Source: BOG-1112 sp964635325
GTDB taxonomy: Bacteria > Bdellovibrionota_B > Oligoflexia > Oligoflexales > Bog-1112
Length of the DNA: 64,000 bases
NCBI GenBank assembly: GCA_964635325.1
Contig: CAZWOL010000001.1
Location: 1-64,000, forward strand
Direction: 5' to 3'
The notes beneath the pieces are model-generated. The model saw only the letters and a list, made by a program, of their open reading frames with translations, ran no database searches and was not told the origin of the DNA. The number at the start of each line of letters is the position of its first letter. The stretch's first letter is position 1. Positions 1 through 8,946 of the stretch are shown here, one piece after another. The translations under genes were made by a program, and so were the position numbers.

Positions 1-53
1 TATACTCAGAATATGTGGCTAACCAGGAAAATCCTGAGGTGTGAGCTTCTGAT

Positions 54-92
54 CAAAGTGGAAAAATGATGATTTATCATTTTTCCACTTTG
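54..92. terminator. Perfect 17-bp hairpin, probable bidirectional terminator
   Basis: The arms at 54-70 and 76-92 are perfect reverse complements with a 5-nt loop (GATTT). Each arm contains a run of five A or T next to a GTGG/CCAC base. There is no long U-tract after the stem in either direction, so it is not a textbook intrinsic terminator. It lies upstream of the first gene and may end transcription from a gene left of the window. The short repeat GCCAATTCA follows at 92-100 and 112-120. The rest of 1-186 shows nothing else recognisable. Confidence 0.5.
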
Positions 93-186
93 CCAATTCA
101 TCTCCACCCAAGCCAATTCACTCCTAACGTCATTCATTGCCTATGGATGGAGAATTCTTGGCAGGAGCTGTTAAAAAGGATTCCAA

Positions 187-1122
187 ATGGCTGGAATAGG
201 GATCATAACAAATCCTCACGCGAAATCAAATAAGCGAAATCCTCAAAGATCTAAGCTACTAAGCTACATTGCAGGCTCGCGCGGCACCTTAGAAGTCACG
301 AATAGCTTAGATGATCTGCGTAAAGTTGCTCGCCAGTTTGCTGAACAAGACATCGACACCCTTGCTATAAACGGTGGAGATGGAACAATCAGTCGAACAC
401 TAACTGCTTTCATTCACGAATACCAAGGCAAAGCATTACCAGATATTGCTGTGCTGCGTGGTGGTACCATGAACGTGTTGGCCGACAACCTTAATATTCG
501 TGGCAATCCTGAACAGATTCTATACCGGGTTGTCGAAGGCCACTCCCTACGCAAATATATGGGAACCGTCGAACTCAATACCCTTTGCATCAACGATCAC
601 TATGGTTTTCTCTTTGCCAATTCCGCGAGTCGTCGATTTTTAGAAGTGTTTTATAAAAACAAATCGAACTATCTAGGAAGCGTGCTCCTGCTTCTCAAAG
701 TCATTGGCTCTTACTTTGTGGGGGGAAGCCTCTTTCGATCCGTCGTCAAAGAAGATATTTTAAGCCTACAGATTGACGACCGACAGCTGCTTGAAATCTC
801 ATCAGCCTTTACATTTTGCTCAACCGTTGAGCTTCTTCCTTTAAAAATTAAATTTTTCTCGATGGCTCTCAAGGATCCCAATCAATTCCAGGCCCTAAGT
901 GTGCTCTGTCCCCCCAAAAAAGTTCCGTGGATTTTGCCGTACTTTTTATTCAATCTCTCTGCAAATCGTCAGTATAAGGTCGAATTTCTGTGCAAGGAAC
1001 TCGCTGTTACAGCTCATGATCCATCCGCCTATGGGTACACTCTCGATGGAGAACTCTTCTACCCTAATGACGCTACAATAAAGATTAGCATGGGGCCCAA
1101 AATCCGATTTATAATCGTTTGA
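187..1122 (+). CDS. Diacylglycerol/sphingosine kinase-family lipid kinase
   Basis: This 311-residue protein has the hallmarks of the DAGK catalytic family (YegS/DgkB/BmrU type), cytosolic or membrane-associated enzymes that phosphorylate a lipid hydroxyl with ATP. The nucleotide-binding GGDGT motif is at residues 63-67 and is followed by GGTMN at 92-96. The N-terminal strand and ITNPHAKSN loop also match the family, and the length is normal (about 290-330). The ATG at 187 has AAGGA six bases upstream. The next gene starts 27 bases after the stop, so the two may be co-transcribed. The actual lipid substrate cannot be told from sequence. Confidence 0.85.
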   Translation: MAGIGIITNPHAKSNKRNPQRSKLLSYIAGSRGTLEVTNSLDDLRKVARQFAEQDIDTLAINGGDGTISRTLTAFIHEYQGKALPDIAVLRGGTMNVLADNLNIRGNPEQILYRVVEGHSLRKYMGTVELNTLCINDHYGFLFANSASRRFLEVFYKNKSNYLGSVLLLLKVIGSYFVGGSLFRSVVKEDILSLQIDDRQLLEISSAFTFCSTVELLPLKIKFFSMALKDPNQFQALSVLCPPKKVPWILPYFLFNLSANRQYKVEFLCKELAVTAHDPSAYGYTLDGELFYPNDATIKISMGPKIRFIIV

Positions 1123-1149
1123 AAGCTAACGCAAATTCGGAGTCTTTTG

Positions 1150-2175
1150 ATGACTTTACCCGTCACCCCTATGACGACCTTGTGCGAGGCAATGAAGAGT
1201 TCTTCGGTCGGTTGCATCCCATTGAAAGAAGATGGCTCTGACCGACAGTACTTTCGTGTCACACCTAGCGACACGAAGGCTTCGCTTGTGCTTATGCAAC
1301 TTCATGGCAAAGATGCCTCTGAGCTTAAAGCCGATAGCTATTCCTGGATCAGCGTCGGAGAAACACTCGAAAAAGCTCACATCTTGGTACCGCAAGTTCA
1401 TTCTATTTTTAAGAATGAGAGCGCCTTGCTGATCGATGATTTTGGCAATACAACTTTGGATCTACGCATTTTAGACTTTCAGAACGATACAGCAAAAATC
1501 AAAGCACTCTATGCAAAGGCAACTGAGATTCTTTGTGCTTTCTTGCAAATCCAACCTGAGGCTTCCTCGACATGGACCAATAGGGCTTTCGATTACAAGC
1601 TTTTACACACTGAGCTTGAATTTTTTCGCACTCACCACCTGCAGAATTTTAGTGAATTTAATAACGATCGTGACTCTTCGCTTTTTAATCAAGATGTCGA
1701 CAAGCTTTGCTTTTTCATCAGCCAAGCGCCACGACATTTCGTGCACCGAGATTTTCATTCTCGCAACCTAATGTGTGTCCAATCTGAGCTTGGTGTTATT
1801 GATTTTCAAGATGCACGTTGGGGGCCAGCTGCTTATGATCTAGTATCTCTTTGCTTTGATCCCTACGTTTGTCTAAACCACAAGACGCGAAAACTAATTT
1901 TTCAGTCAGCCATCGATACCATCGGTGAAAAACTTGGTTATGAAATCAAAGAAGAACTAGAACAAACATGGTCTGCAGTTTTGCTTCAACGCCTGCTCAA
2001 AGCTATAGGTAGCTTTGCTTTCCTAACTCGCAAAGGAAAGAGAGACTACAGAATCTATATTCAACCAGCACTCGAAACTCTCCAATATTTTGTGGAAAAA
2101 AATACCCAGTGGCCTTTCCTTGTTGAAGAACTGGTTCCTCGCCTATTGGAGATCAGTCGTGACCAGAAAAACTAA
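1150..2175 (+). CDS. amgK: AmgK-like anomeric sugar kinase (aminoglycoside phosphotransferase fold)
   Basis: The 341-residue protein matches COG3178 kinases such as AmgK, which phosphorylate cell-wall MurNAc or GlcNAc at the anomeric position in peptidoglycan recycling. The APH-type catalytic loop HRDFHSRN is at residues 199-206 with D201 as the likely base. The metal-binding IDFQDA follows, with its Asp at 218, then the family-typical GPAAYDLVSL. The ATG at 1150 is preferred over the TTG just before it because GGAG lies seven bases upstream. Its last 17 bases overlap the nucleotidyltransferase gene, the usual partner (MurU) of AmgK. The substrate is inferred from family and neighbour, not proven. 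Confidence 0.75.
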   Translation: MTLPVTPMTTLCEAMKSSSVGCIPLKEDGSDRQYFRVTPSDTKASLVLMQLHGKDASELKADSYSWISVGETLEKAHILVPQVHSIFKNESALLIDDFGNTTLDLRILDFQNDTAKIKALYAKATEILCAFLQIQPEASSTWTNRAFDYKLLHTELEFFRTHHLQNFSEFNNDRDSSLFNQDVDKLCFFISQAPRHFVHRDFHSRNLMCVQSELGVIDFQDARWGPAAYDLVSLCFDPYVCLNHKTRKLIFQSAIDTIGEKLGYEIKEELEQTWSAVLLQRLLKAIGSFAFLTRKGKRDYRIYIQPALETLQYFVEKNTQWPFLVEELVPRLLEISRDQKN

Positions 2176-3187
2176 AGCTCTTATTTTAGCTGCTGGTTTT
2201 GGTTCTAGGTTGGGTCCGATCACACAAAACTGCCCAAAACCTTTGCTGCCTTTTTTTGGAGTTCCACTACTCTACATACTTTTGGAAAAACTTGCCCATC
2301 TCGAGATCGAAGAAATTTTTGTTAATGGCCACCATTTAAGTCATCAAATTCGGGATGCCATCCTACGCTATACTCTCGATATCCCAGTACGCTTTTGCTT
2401 GGAAGAGCCTAAAATTCTTGGCACTGCAGGAGCTATTTCTGCAATTCGAAAAGAGCTCTTGGACTATGACCTTCTAGTTATAAATGGAGACATAGTTAGC
2501 GATATCAACCTTGGGGATCTACTCCAACTCCATCGACAATCCGACTCACTCGCAACGATGGGTCTGCTTGAAAAGCCAGCACCATCGAAAACACTCATTT
2601 GGTGTAACGACAAACAGATTCAATCCATAGGCGGAACAGATACAACAACGGGAAACCGAGCTCATAGCTTTACGTGTGCTCAAGTTTTGTCCCCTTCTTT
2701 TCATCAAAAAATCCCCAATGGGCCCTGTGAAATCATTCCCATCTATAAAACGATGCTGCAGGAGGGCCGCAAAATTGCCTACCACTGCTCGCAACCATTC
2801 TGGTTTGATATCGGATCTCCATTGTCATATTTCGAAGCTCATAATTTCCTTTTTCCGATGATCTTCGAAAGAAGATTCGACTTCAATTTTCCTCTTGATC
2901 GTTGTTGGAAAAAACTTGGGTATTCCCCTCTCCTTGTGAACGACGGTGAGTCCATAAAAATTCAGGGCAATAACTATAAAGGCCCCTTCTTTAGTCCCCA
3001 ACCTTTTGATGCAGACAAAGCAGCGAGACTAGGCCCCTTTGTGTTTAATCAGTCTAGTCACTGTATAGTCGACAACAAGACTTGTATAAGCAACAGTCTA
3101 ATACTCCCTGGCTCACATCTTCGAGCGAGAGATTGTATAGACTCAGCGATAGTGGGTAAGGATTTTCAAATAGATCTCAAGGGATAG
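2159..3187 (+). CDS. MurU-like NDP-sugar nucleotidyltransferase with C-terminal beta-helix segment
   Basis: The N-terminal 230 or so residues are a sugar nucleotidyltransferase: GFGSRL at 13-18, PKP at 26-28, the metal-binding NGD around 109-111, and a later FDIGSP. By analogy with MurU it would convert MurNAc-1-phosphate and UTP to UDP-MurNAc. The protein has 342 residues, well above MurU's roughly 220. The extra part ends in hexapeptide-like beta-helix repeats (FVFNQSSHCIVDNKT and onward), as in mannose-1-phosphate guanylyltransferases, so another NDP-sugar is possible. The GTG at 2159 has GGAG seven bases upstream and overlaps the kinase gene by 17 bases, implying translational coupling. 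Confidence 0.7.
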   Translation: MTRKTKALILAAGFGSRLGPITQNCPKPLLPFFGVPLLYILLEKLAHLEIEEIFVNGHHLSHQIRDAILRYTLDIPVRFCLEEPKILGTAGAISAIRKELLDYDLLVINGDIVSDINLGDLLQLHRQSDSLATMGLLEKPAPSKTLIWCNDKQIQSIGGTDTTTGNRAHSFTCAQVLSPSFHQKIPNGPCEIIPIYKTMLQEGRKIAYHCSQPFWFDIGSPLSYFEAHNFLFPMIFERRFDFNFPLDRCWKKLGYSPLLVNDGESIKIQGNNYKGPFFSPQPFDADKAARLGPFVFNQSSHCIVDNKTCISNSLILPGSHLRARDCIDSAIVGKDFQIDLKG

Positions 3188-3336
3188 GTCTTTACTGTGA
3201 GGAACAAAAATCACTTTCGAACTTTGTTTAGGACAATCTTTCTCGGTATTTTTTAAACATTCCTTGCTTAGACTCAGGTCTTCGTTAGGTATGCTTTAAA
3301 AATTCCTCTTTCATATCGTTAACAACGTTCTTTTTT

Positions 3337-3358
3337 AAAACAGTCTTAGACTGCTTTT
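3337..3358. terminator. Bidirectional terminator between convergent genes
   Basis: CAGTC at 3341-3345 and GACTG at 3349-3353 pair around a 3-nt loop, flanked by A4 on the left and a C/T-rich tail on the right, so both strands end in a T-rich run. The loop TTA is also the stop codon of the minus-strand LysM gene. It sits between the convergent nucleotidyltransferase and LysM genes. The stem is only five strong pairs, so efficiency is uncertain. The remaining bases of 3188-3345 hold nothing else I recognise. Confidence 0.5.
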
Positions 3359-4167
3359 CTTTTCACAGATTTTGCAACTTTCATTTTTACGCTGACAATT
3401 TTTCCAAAAGTTTTCGCTGGGTGCTTTTGCACTCCAGAAATCATTTTAACGGCGTTCATTGGAACATAGTAAACAATGGAACCGAGTTGAAGGTGGTTCG
3501 GATCTGAAATTTTATCGTTATGTCTCCAGAGCATTTTCCATGCTGAAGGATCACCATATACTCTTTGGGAAACTTCTGAGAGAGTTTCTCCTTCATTCAC
3601 GCTAACTTCTTTACGTTCTAAATTTTCATAGTCTTTAGCAAAAGCAACTGTAACTTTATCCAACTGATAGTAAATAACATCACCTGGATAAATACGGTTA
3701 GGATTACTGAGAGCAGAGGCTTCTGCAAGGTCATGCCAACGCTCTTGATCACCAAAGATGCGTTTGGCCAATTTGCTCAAAGTGTCTCCTTTCTGCACTA
3801 TATACGCCATCTTAGAGCCTGCCTCGGGCAAACCACTGTCCATCGCTACTCCACCTTTACCAGCAACATAAGCCTCTGCTGGAGTTGGAGGAAGTATGGG
3901 AGCCGCTGCTGCCGCGTCATCTTCGGCAAGCTCTGAACTTTCATCTGTTGATGCTGAATCGAGGTCTTTAGAATCCTCGTTTCCAACATCTGGACTTTCT
4001 GTAAGCTCCTTGTCACCAGCTGCCAGTTCCTCATTTTGCGATGGTTCCATTTCGCTGGACGCTTGATCTGGGGTCGAAGACCCCGTCGCACAGCCCCATG
4101 GTGTCATTGCTAGAGAAGCGAGAAGCAGGACAAGAGGGCCTATATCCCGCCTGAGAAGATTGCGCAT
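3346..4167 (-). CDS. LysM-domain lipoprotein, two LysM repeats
   Basis: This is a 273-residue envelope protein. Residues 1-25 look like a lipoprotein signal with Cys26, but the residues before the Cys (TPWGC) fit the lipobox poorly. A low-complexity Asp/Glu/Ser-rich linker spans about 30-95. Two LysM domains follow at about 121-168 and 187-236 (KGDTL and EGETL starts, each ending in a D/S-IVYY strand), which bind GlcNAc-containing glycans such as peptidoglycan. A basic tail (residues 245-273, many Lys) ends the protein. No hydrolase domain is present. AGGAGG lies just upstream of the ATG. It is divergent from the division cluster, which fits a wall-associated role. Confidence 0.8.
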   Translation of the reverse strand: MRNLLRRDIGPLVLLLASLAMTPWGCATGSSTPDQASSEMEPSQNEELAAGDKELTESPDVGNEDSKDLDSASTDESSELAEDDAAAAAPILPPTPAEAYVAGKGGVAMDSGLPEAGSKMAYIVQKGDTLSKLAKRIFGDQERWHDLAEASALSNPNRIYPGDVIYYQLDKVTVAFAKDYENLERKEVSVNEGETLSEVSQRVYGDPSAWKMLWRHNDKISDPNHLQLGSIVYYVPMNAVKMISGVQKHPAKTFGKIVSVKMKVAKSVKRKAV

Positions 4168-4378
4168 GATCCCTCCTATTTTTTTCGTTCGAAATTCGCT
4201 AAAACCAGATACCGTCTCCTCGGACAGATTTCAGCTTTATTTAGTTCTAAGATATCGTTTGTAGAGATGCACAACAACGGGCAGTGATTTCCCTAAACAG
4301 CCTTATTCACAGTACAAATTAGGCTTGTTCACGGGATTGTGAAGAGACATTTCTGCCTGATCAAGGGAGTATTCATCA

Positions 4379-5368
4379 GTGACTAAGCCAGTGTTCGAAC
4401 ACAAAAGTGTGCTTGCAGAAGAAGCGGTTAGCAGTCTTAATTTACAAAAAGGTGACTGCGTCATCGACTGTACCGCTGGAGGAGGGGGCCATTCGCGCAG
4501 CATATGGGAAGCCATCGGACCAGATGGTCAATTGATTTGCTTAGACCGCGACCCCCAAGCTATTCAGCATCTCAAAGAATTTTTTGGTGATCTCGTTAGC
4601 GACAAAAAAGTCCTGATTATTAAAAATACTTTCTCTAATCTTAAGCAAATTGCCAACATGCTTAGGGTCACTGGTAAGGTTGCAGCGATTTTAGCAGATA
4701 TAGGTGTATCATCACCTCAACTCGATCAGGCTGAGCGTGGCTTTTCATTTGGCAAAGCGGGGCCACTCGACATGCGGATGGATCCAACTCAAGGGGAATC
4801 TGCAAGCGACGTTGTCAATACAAAGAGCGAGCGAGAACTACAACTCATCTTCCAGAATTATGGTGAAGAAAAATTTTCTCGACGCATTGCTCAACGCATT
4901 GTCCAAGAACGTAACAAAGCCCCTATTACTACTACAGATGAGCTAGCTCGCATCATAAGTGCTGCTGTTCCTCCAACTGCAAAAGGACAAAAGAACCCCG
5001 CTACCCAAGTTTTTCAAGCCTTGCGCATATATGTCAATGCAGAGCTTGATGAACTCAAAAGTTTTTTAGACCAATCTTTGGAAGTTCTCAAACCTGAAGG
5101 CCGTTTAGCGATCATAACCTTCCACTCATTAGAAGATCGTATCGTTAAAAATTTCTTTAAAGAAAAAGAAGGATCGAATGTAAAAGACCCTATGCTCAAA
5201 TACTTACCAATTAGGCAAGATGACATTCAAGCTGAAGCTAAGATAATAAAGCCGTTCCCCATAGTTCCGTCAGATGATGAAATTAACCGAAACATACGCT
5301 CAAGAAGTGCTAAACTGAGAGTGCTTGAAAAAAAACAATCGGTTAAATCCAATGAAAGATCTCGATAA
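4379..5368 (+). CDS. rsmH: 16S rRNA (cytosine-1402-N4)-methyltransferase RsmH (MraW)
   Basis: RsmH methylates N4 of C1402 in 16S rRNA using S-adenosylmethionine and conventionally opens the dcw cluster. In this 329-residue protein the SAM-binding motif VIDCTAGGGGHS is at 28-39, followed by the DRDP acidic loop, the DIGVSSPQLD motif, GPLDMRMDP, NPATQVFQALRI and ITFHSLEDRIVK, all family signatures. The GTG at 4379 has GGGAG nine bases upstream. The usual upstream gene mraZ is absent; the LysM gene diverges instead. The 211-bp divergent gap 4168-4378 contains no clear riboswitch or hairpin. The 3' end overlaps ftsL. Confidence 0.95.
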   Translation: MTKPVFEHKSVLAEEAVSSLNLQKGDCVIDCTAGGGGHSRSIWEAIGPDGQLICLDRDPQAIQHLKEFFGDLVSDKKVLIIKNTFSNLKQIANMLRVTGKVAAILADIGVSSPQLDQAERGFSFGKAGPLDMRMDPTQGESASDVVNTKSERELQLIFQNYGEEKFSRRIAQRIVQERNKAPITTTDELARIISAAVPPTAKGQKNPATQVFQALRIYVNAELDELKSFLDQSLEVLKPEGRLAIITFHSLEDRIVKNFFKEKEGSNVKDPMLKYLPIRQDDIQAEAKIIKPFPIVPSDDEINRNIRSRSAKLRVLEKKQSVKSNERSR

Positions 5369-5579
5369 AAAACTCCGAATTTTCGTCATAATCATGCTAG
5401 GTGGACTCTTTTGCTTGGCATTTCTTAAAATACACATCAAAATCGAAACCACCATGCTAGGCTACGAGATAGGACGTTTGAAAAACGAAGAATTTCTTCT
5501 GCTCAAACGCAGAAGCTCGTTGACCATGGATCTTGCTCAACTAACAACAAAAGCTTCTTTATCTGCCCTAAGTGAGTAA
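5352..5579 (+). CDS. ftsL: Short FtsL-like division protein
   Basis: The 75-residue product has a short basic cytoplasmic start, one membrane segment (about residues 9-27, FVIIMLGGLFCLAFL) and a periplasmic helix with heptad-like Leu/Ile spacing, the general layout of FtsL. It lies between rsmH and ftsI where ftsL always sits. FtsL forms a complex with FtsQ and FtsB and helps activate FtsWI. Sequence identity to FtsL is never high, so the call rests on topology and position. The ATG at 5352 overlaps rsmH by 17 bases; an in-frame TTG at 5325 would add nine residues. Neither has a good Shine-Dalgarno. Confidence 0.7.
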   Translation: MKDLDKKLRIFVIIMLGGLFCLAFLKIHIKIETTMLGYEIGRLKNEEFLLLKRRSSLTMDLAQLTTKASLSALSE

Positions 5580-5610
5580 TCCATCCACGCGATTTGGGGG
5601 ATTCTAAAAA

Positions 5611-7404
5611 ATGTTACGATTCAGAAAACTAAGAAAAAAGATTCATATCTTTTTTTTACAAGAATTGCCTTCACCGCATTTTTACTATAGTAGAGCCAAA
5701 GGTGTGCTGCTTTTTTTCAGTTTCGTGTTTTGTGTTTTGGTTGTGAGAGGTCTATGGTTGCACTTATTTTCGGCTTCTGACTTACTCAGCTCGATCGCTC
5801 GCCAACAATACCAAAGCACCATAAAACTTGCGCCATACAGAGGAACGATCTTTGACAGACGCTATGTTCCCCTTGCAATAAGTATAAAAACCCCATCTTT
5901 AGCGATCAATCCTAGAGTTTTTTCTCCAGACCCCACACAAATAAAAAAACTATCGGCACTTTTGGATCTATCTGCTGAAAAAATCCGCGAGCTTAAATCT
6001 CGCAAAACCTACTTTGCTTGGCTGAAGAGAAAAATTACCCATGAAGTTTCGGAAGAGGTGCGCAAGCTTGGGTTAGATGGCGTGTACTCCATCATGGAAC
6101 CTTCAAGATACTATCCTCAAGGTAATTCTGCTGCACATCTCATCGGATTGGTGGGTACAGATGATAGCGGCCTCTTTGGTCTCGAACGAGTTTATGACAA
6201 AAAACTGCGTGGGGCATCGGGCGAATCTTTGCGCCTACATGATGCCAAAGGCCATCAGATCTTCCTTACTGCAGATTCTGCCTTGCCACAGCAATCCGGT
6301 TACAATTTAGTTTTGACCATCGATAGTGTTATTCAAGAGATTGCAGAAAAAGCATTAGAGAAGTGGGTGCAAGAATCAAAGGCAAAAGGAGGTTTTGCCA
6401 TCGTTGCAGACCCTCATACCGGCAGAATCCTAGCGCTTGCAAACCAACCCGAATTCGACCCAAACAACCCTCAAGAAATCAATATGCAGAATACAAAAAA
6501 TTCAGCAATTACCGCTTTATTTGAACCTGGATCGGTGATGAAACCCTTTGTGCTCGGCACTGCAATAGAACAAGGCCTAACCACTGAAAATGAGCTTCAC
6601 AATTGTGAGAACGGACGCTTCCAAGTTGATGATCATGCTTATATTCATGATGATCATCCCTCTGCATTTCTAACAACAGCTGAGGTTTTGATCTACTCCA
6701 GTAATATTTGCACTTTCAAAATTGCCAAACGACTCGGGAGAAAGGGTCTATGGAATGCTCTACGTAATTTCGGATTTGGCAAAGATGAGGCTATGGTTGA
6801 ATTTCCTGGAGCCATCGGAGGTCGACTCTCGTCTCCAGAAAACTGGGCGACCATCAAATTTGCCAACATCTCTTTCGGTCAGGGCATTTTGGTCAATGGA
6901 CTCGAAGTCGTTGCTGCTTATTCTGTATTCGCAAATGGTGGAAACTTGGTAAGACCAGGTATCATCGAACGTATAGAAAACGAAGAAGGACACATCCTCT
7001 TCAGTGCTGAACTTCAAAACAAGCGGCGTATACTTTCTCCTGGCACGGTCAACATCGTTCGTCGAATTTTAGAGAAAACGGTAAAAAATCGCAATTCTCC
7101 TCTCGCAATGAGTCCGCTATACACAACTGCTGGCAAGACCGGAACTGCTGAAAAAGTGGATCCTCTTACGCATCGCTATGGACCAGACAAACGTATTGCT
7201 GACTTTGCTGGCTTTGCTCCCGTTAATGACCCCCATATCATCGTCTATATTGTTATCGACGAGCCTTTTGAAAAACCCTATTATGGGGCTCGCTGGGCAG
7301 CTCCTGCGTTCAGTGAAATCGTGACAAAAACACTGAAATATCTCAATGTGGCTCCCGATCGGCCTATAGGCGAAATCAGTAAAACACTTACGTCAAACCC
7401 TTGA
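5611..7404 (+). CDS. ftsI: Penicillin-binding protein 3, septal peptidoglycan transpeptidase FtsI
   Basis: This 597-residue monofunctional class B PBP cross-links septal peptidoglycan as partner of the glycosyltransferase FtsW. A membrane anchor lies at about 30-50, followed by the PBP dimerisation domain (RGTIFDRRYVPLA) and the transpeptidase domain. The catalytic triad motifs are all intact: SVMK at 308-311, SSN at 363-365 and KTGT at 509-512. There is no PASTA domain. The ATG at 5611 follows a G-rich stretch (GGGGG) about ten bases upstream. The stop overlaps the possible TTG start of murE. Confidence 0.95.
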   Translation: MLRFRKLRKKIHIFFLQELPSPHFYYSRAKGVLLFFSFVFCVLVVRGLWLHLFSASDLLSSIARQQYQSTIKLAPYRGTIFDRRYVPLAISIKTPSLAINPRVFSPDPTQIKKLSALLDLSAEKIRELKSRKTYFAWLKRKITHEVSEEVRKLGLDGVYSIMEPSRYYPQGNSAAHLIGLVGTDDSGLFGLERVYDKKLRGASGESLRLHDAKGHQIFLTADSALPQQSGYNLVLTIDSVIQEIAEKALEKWVQESKAKGGFAIVADPHTGRILALANQPEFDPNNPQEINMQNTKNSAITALFEPGSVMKPFVLGTAIEQGLTTENELHNCENGRFQVDDHAYIHDDHPSAFLTTAEVLIYSSNICTFKIAKRLGRKGLWNALRNFGFGKDEAMVEFPGAIGGRLSSPENWATIKFANISFGQGILVNGLEVVAAYSVFANGGNLVRPGIIERIENEEGHILFSAELQNKRRILSPGTVNIVRRILEKTVKNRNSPLAMSPLYTTAGKTGTAEKVDPLTHRYGPDKRIADFAGFAPVNDPHIIVYIVIDEPFEKPYYGARWAAPAFSEIVTKTLKYLNVAPDRPIGEISKTLTSNP

Positions 7405-7412
7405 TTGTACCT

Positions 7413-8942
7413 ATGCGAAAAAAAATCTCGTTCCAATCTGCCAAAGAGACACTTCTCGAAAATAATCTCCTAGTAGAATCCAGTTCTGCATCACTTCCTG
7501 CACATGAAGGTTGGCTCCAAACCCGTAGCGATGCCTGTCAAAGATCAGACCTCTTTCTTGCTATCCAAGGAATGCAAATCGATGCACACGACCTCCTTGA
7601 ATCCGCTATAGAGAGGGGAGCCGGCTTAGTCATTGTTGAAAACAAGAACAAACTCGACCGCATACTTGGACTCACTTCCATTAGCAACATACATTGGTTG
7701 CTCGTAAGCAGCTGCCGTGAAGCATGGACAGTTCTCAGTGCACTGTCCTATGAAAACCCACAAAAAAAAATTCGCTTTTTTGGAGTGACCGGAACAGACG
7801 GAAAAACTTCGACAGTCTGGATTGCCTCTCAAATCGTGAGAAAGAGCGAAGCTCAATGCATGTCGGTTGGAACTCTAGGCATCTACGATGGGCAGGAGTA
7901 CTGGCCCATAAACCATACGACACCTGATCCACCCGTATTTTTTTCCAAACTTGAGCATTGTGTCACAAAGAAGATTCCTAACGTGCTCATGGAAGTTTCA
8001 TCGCATTCTCTAGTTCAAAAGAAGCTTGCTAATCTCTCCTTCTCAGCTGCCGTATGGACTTCATTTTCACGGGAGCATCTCGATTTTCATAAGAATATGG
8101 AAGACTACTGGCAGGCAAAATGCATTCTTTTTGAACAACTTCTTGCACCTCAAGGCCGAATCATACTCAACCATCGACTGATCCATAAATTTTCTGTCGA
8201 TGCACTAAAGTCCCCCAATTCATGGACGTATGGATTTGATCCTGAGCGAAAAGTACAGCACCCAAATCATGTAGCCCTCTTAGAATGCCGTCCCACAAGT
8301 CAGGGCCAGTATATTCGTTTTTTGGTTCGCGATGAGATTATCGAAGGTTGCATTCCTTATGTAGGTTTGCACAATGCTGAAAATTTTGTAGCAGCCTGGC
8401 TTCTTGCAGAGTCTGTATTAGGAAGGCGTCCATCCTCTGATCTTTGGAGCAAACTCGATCCTATTCCAGGTCGTTGTGAACGCATCGGTTCCAAGGAACG
8501 GGCACCAAAAGTGTATGTCGATTTCGCTCATACTCCACAAGCTCTTCGAACCATTCTGTCGACTCTGCGTGAATACACTCAGGGGAAATTATGGGTGGTA
8601 TTTGGTTGTGGAGGCGATCGTGACCAAGGCAAAAGACCAGAAATGGCAGCGGCAGCAGAGGCTCTTGCAGATAAGTTGATTATGAGCTCTGACAACCCAC
8701 GGACGGAGGACCCACTGCTTATTCTCGAACAAATGAAAGCTGGACTCCAAGACCCTTCCCAAGTCATTCTAGAGGTAGACCGCAGAAAAGCAATTGGTAT
8801 AGCCATAGCAAATGCGGATGTCGACGATCTTATTTTGATTGCTGGCAAAGGGCATGAGTCCCAACAAATCATTGGGACAAAAACGTTTCCTTTTAGTGAT
8901 CAAGAAACAGCTCTGCACTTTCTCACAGAGCTATGGAGCTAG
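7413..8942 (+). CDS. murE: UDP-MurNAc-L-Ala-D-Glu:meso-diaminopimelate ligase MurE
   Basis: MurE adds the third amino acid of the peptidoglycan stem peptide in the cytosol using ATP. The DNPR motif at 427-430 (DNPRTEDP context) is the signature of meso-diaminopimelate specificity, as against lysine. The P-loop reads GTDGKT at 127-132, with Asp129 where Asn is usual; the catalytic Lys131 is kept. HTTPDP for UDP-sugar binding and the SREHLD metal site are present. Length is 509 residues, normal. The ATG at 7413 is chosen, though a TTG at 7401 overlapping the ftsI stop is equally possible since neither has a Shine-Dalgarno. Confidence 0.93.
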   Translation: MRKKISFQSAKETLLENNLLVESSSASLPAHEGWLQTRSDACQRSDLFLAIQGMQIDAHDLLESAIERGAGLVIVENKNKLDRILGLTSISNIHWLLVSSCREAWTVLSALSYENPQKKIRFFGVTGTDGKTSTVWIASQIVRKSEAQCMSVGTLGIYDGQEYWPINHTTPDPPVFFSKLEHCVTKKIPNVLMEVSSHSLVQKKLANLSFSAAVWTSFSREHLDFHKNMEDYWQAKCILFEQLLAPQGRIILNHRLIHKFSVDALKSPNSWTYGFDPERKVQHPNHVALLECRPTSQGQYIRFLVRDEIIEGCIPYVGLHNAENFVAAWLLAESVLGRRPSSDLWSKLDPIPGRCERIGSKERAPKVYVDFAHTPQALRTILSTLREYTQGKLWVVFGCGGDRDQGKRPEMAAAAEALADKLIMSSDNPRTEDPLLILEQMKAGLQDPSQVILEVDRRKAIGIAIANADVDDLILIAGKGHESQQIIGTKTFPFSDQETALHFLTELWS

Positions 8943-8946
8943 TTCG

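Noticed and set aside
4303..4311. TTATTCACA, a DnaA-box match, upstream of rsmH
   Set aside because: About two such matches are expected by chance in 64 kb; single and isolated.
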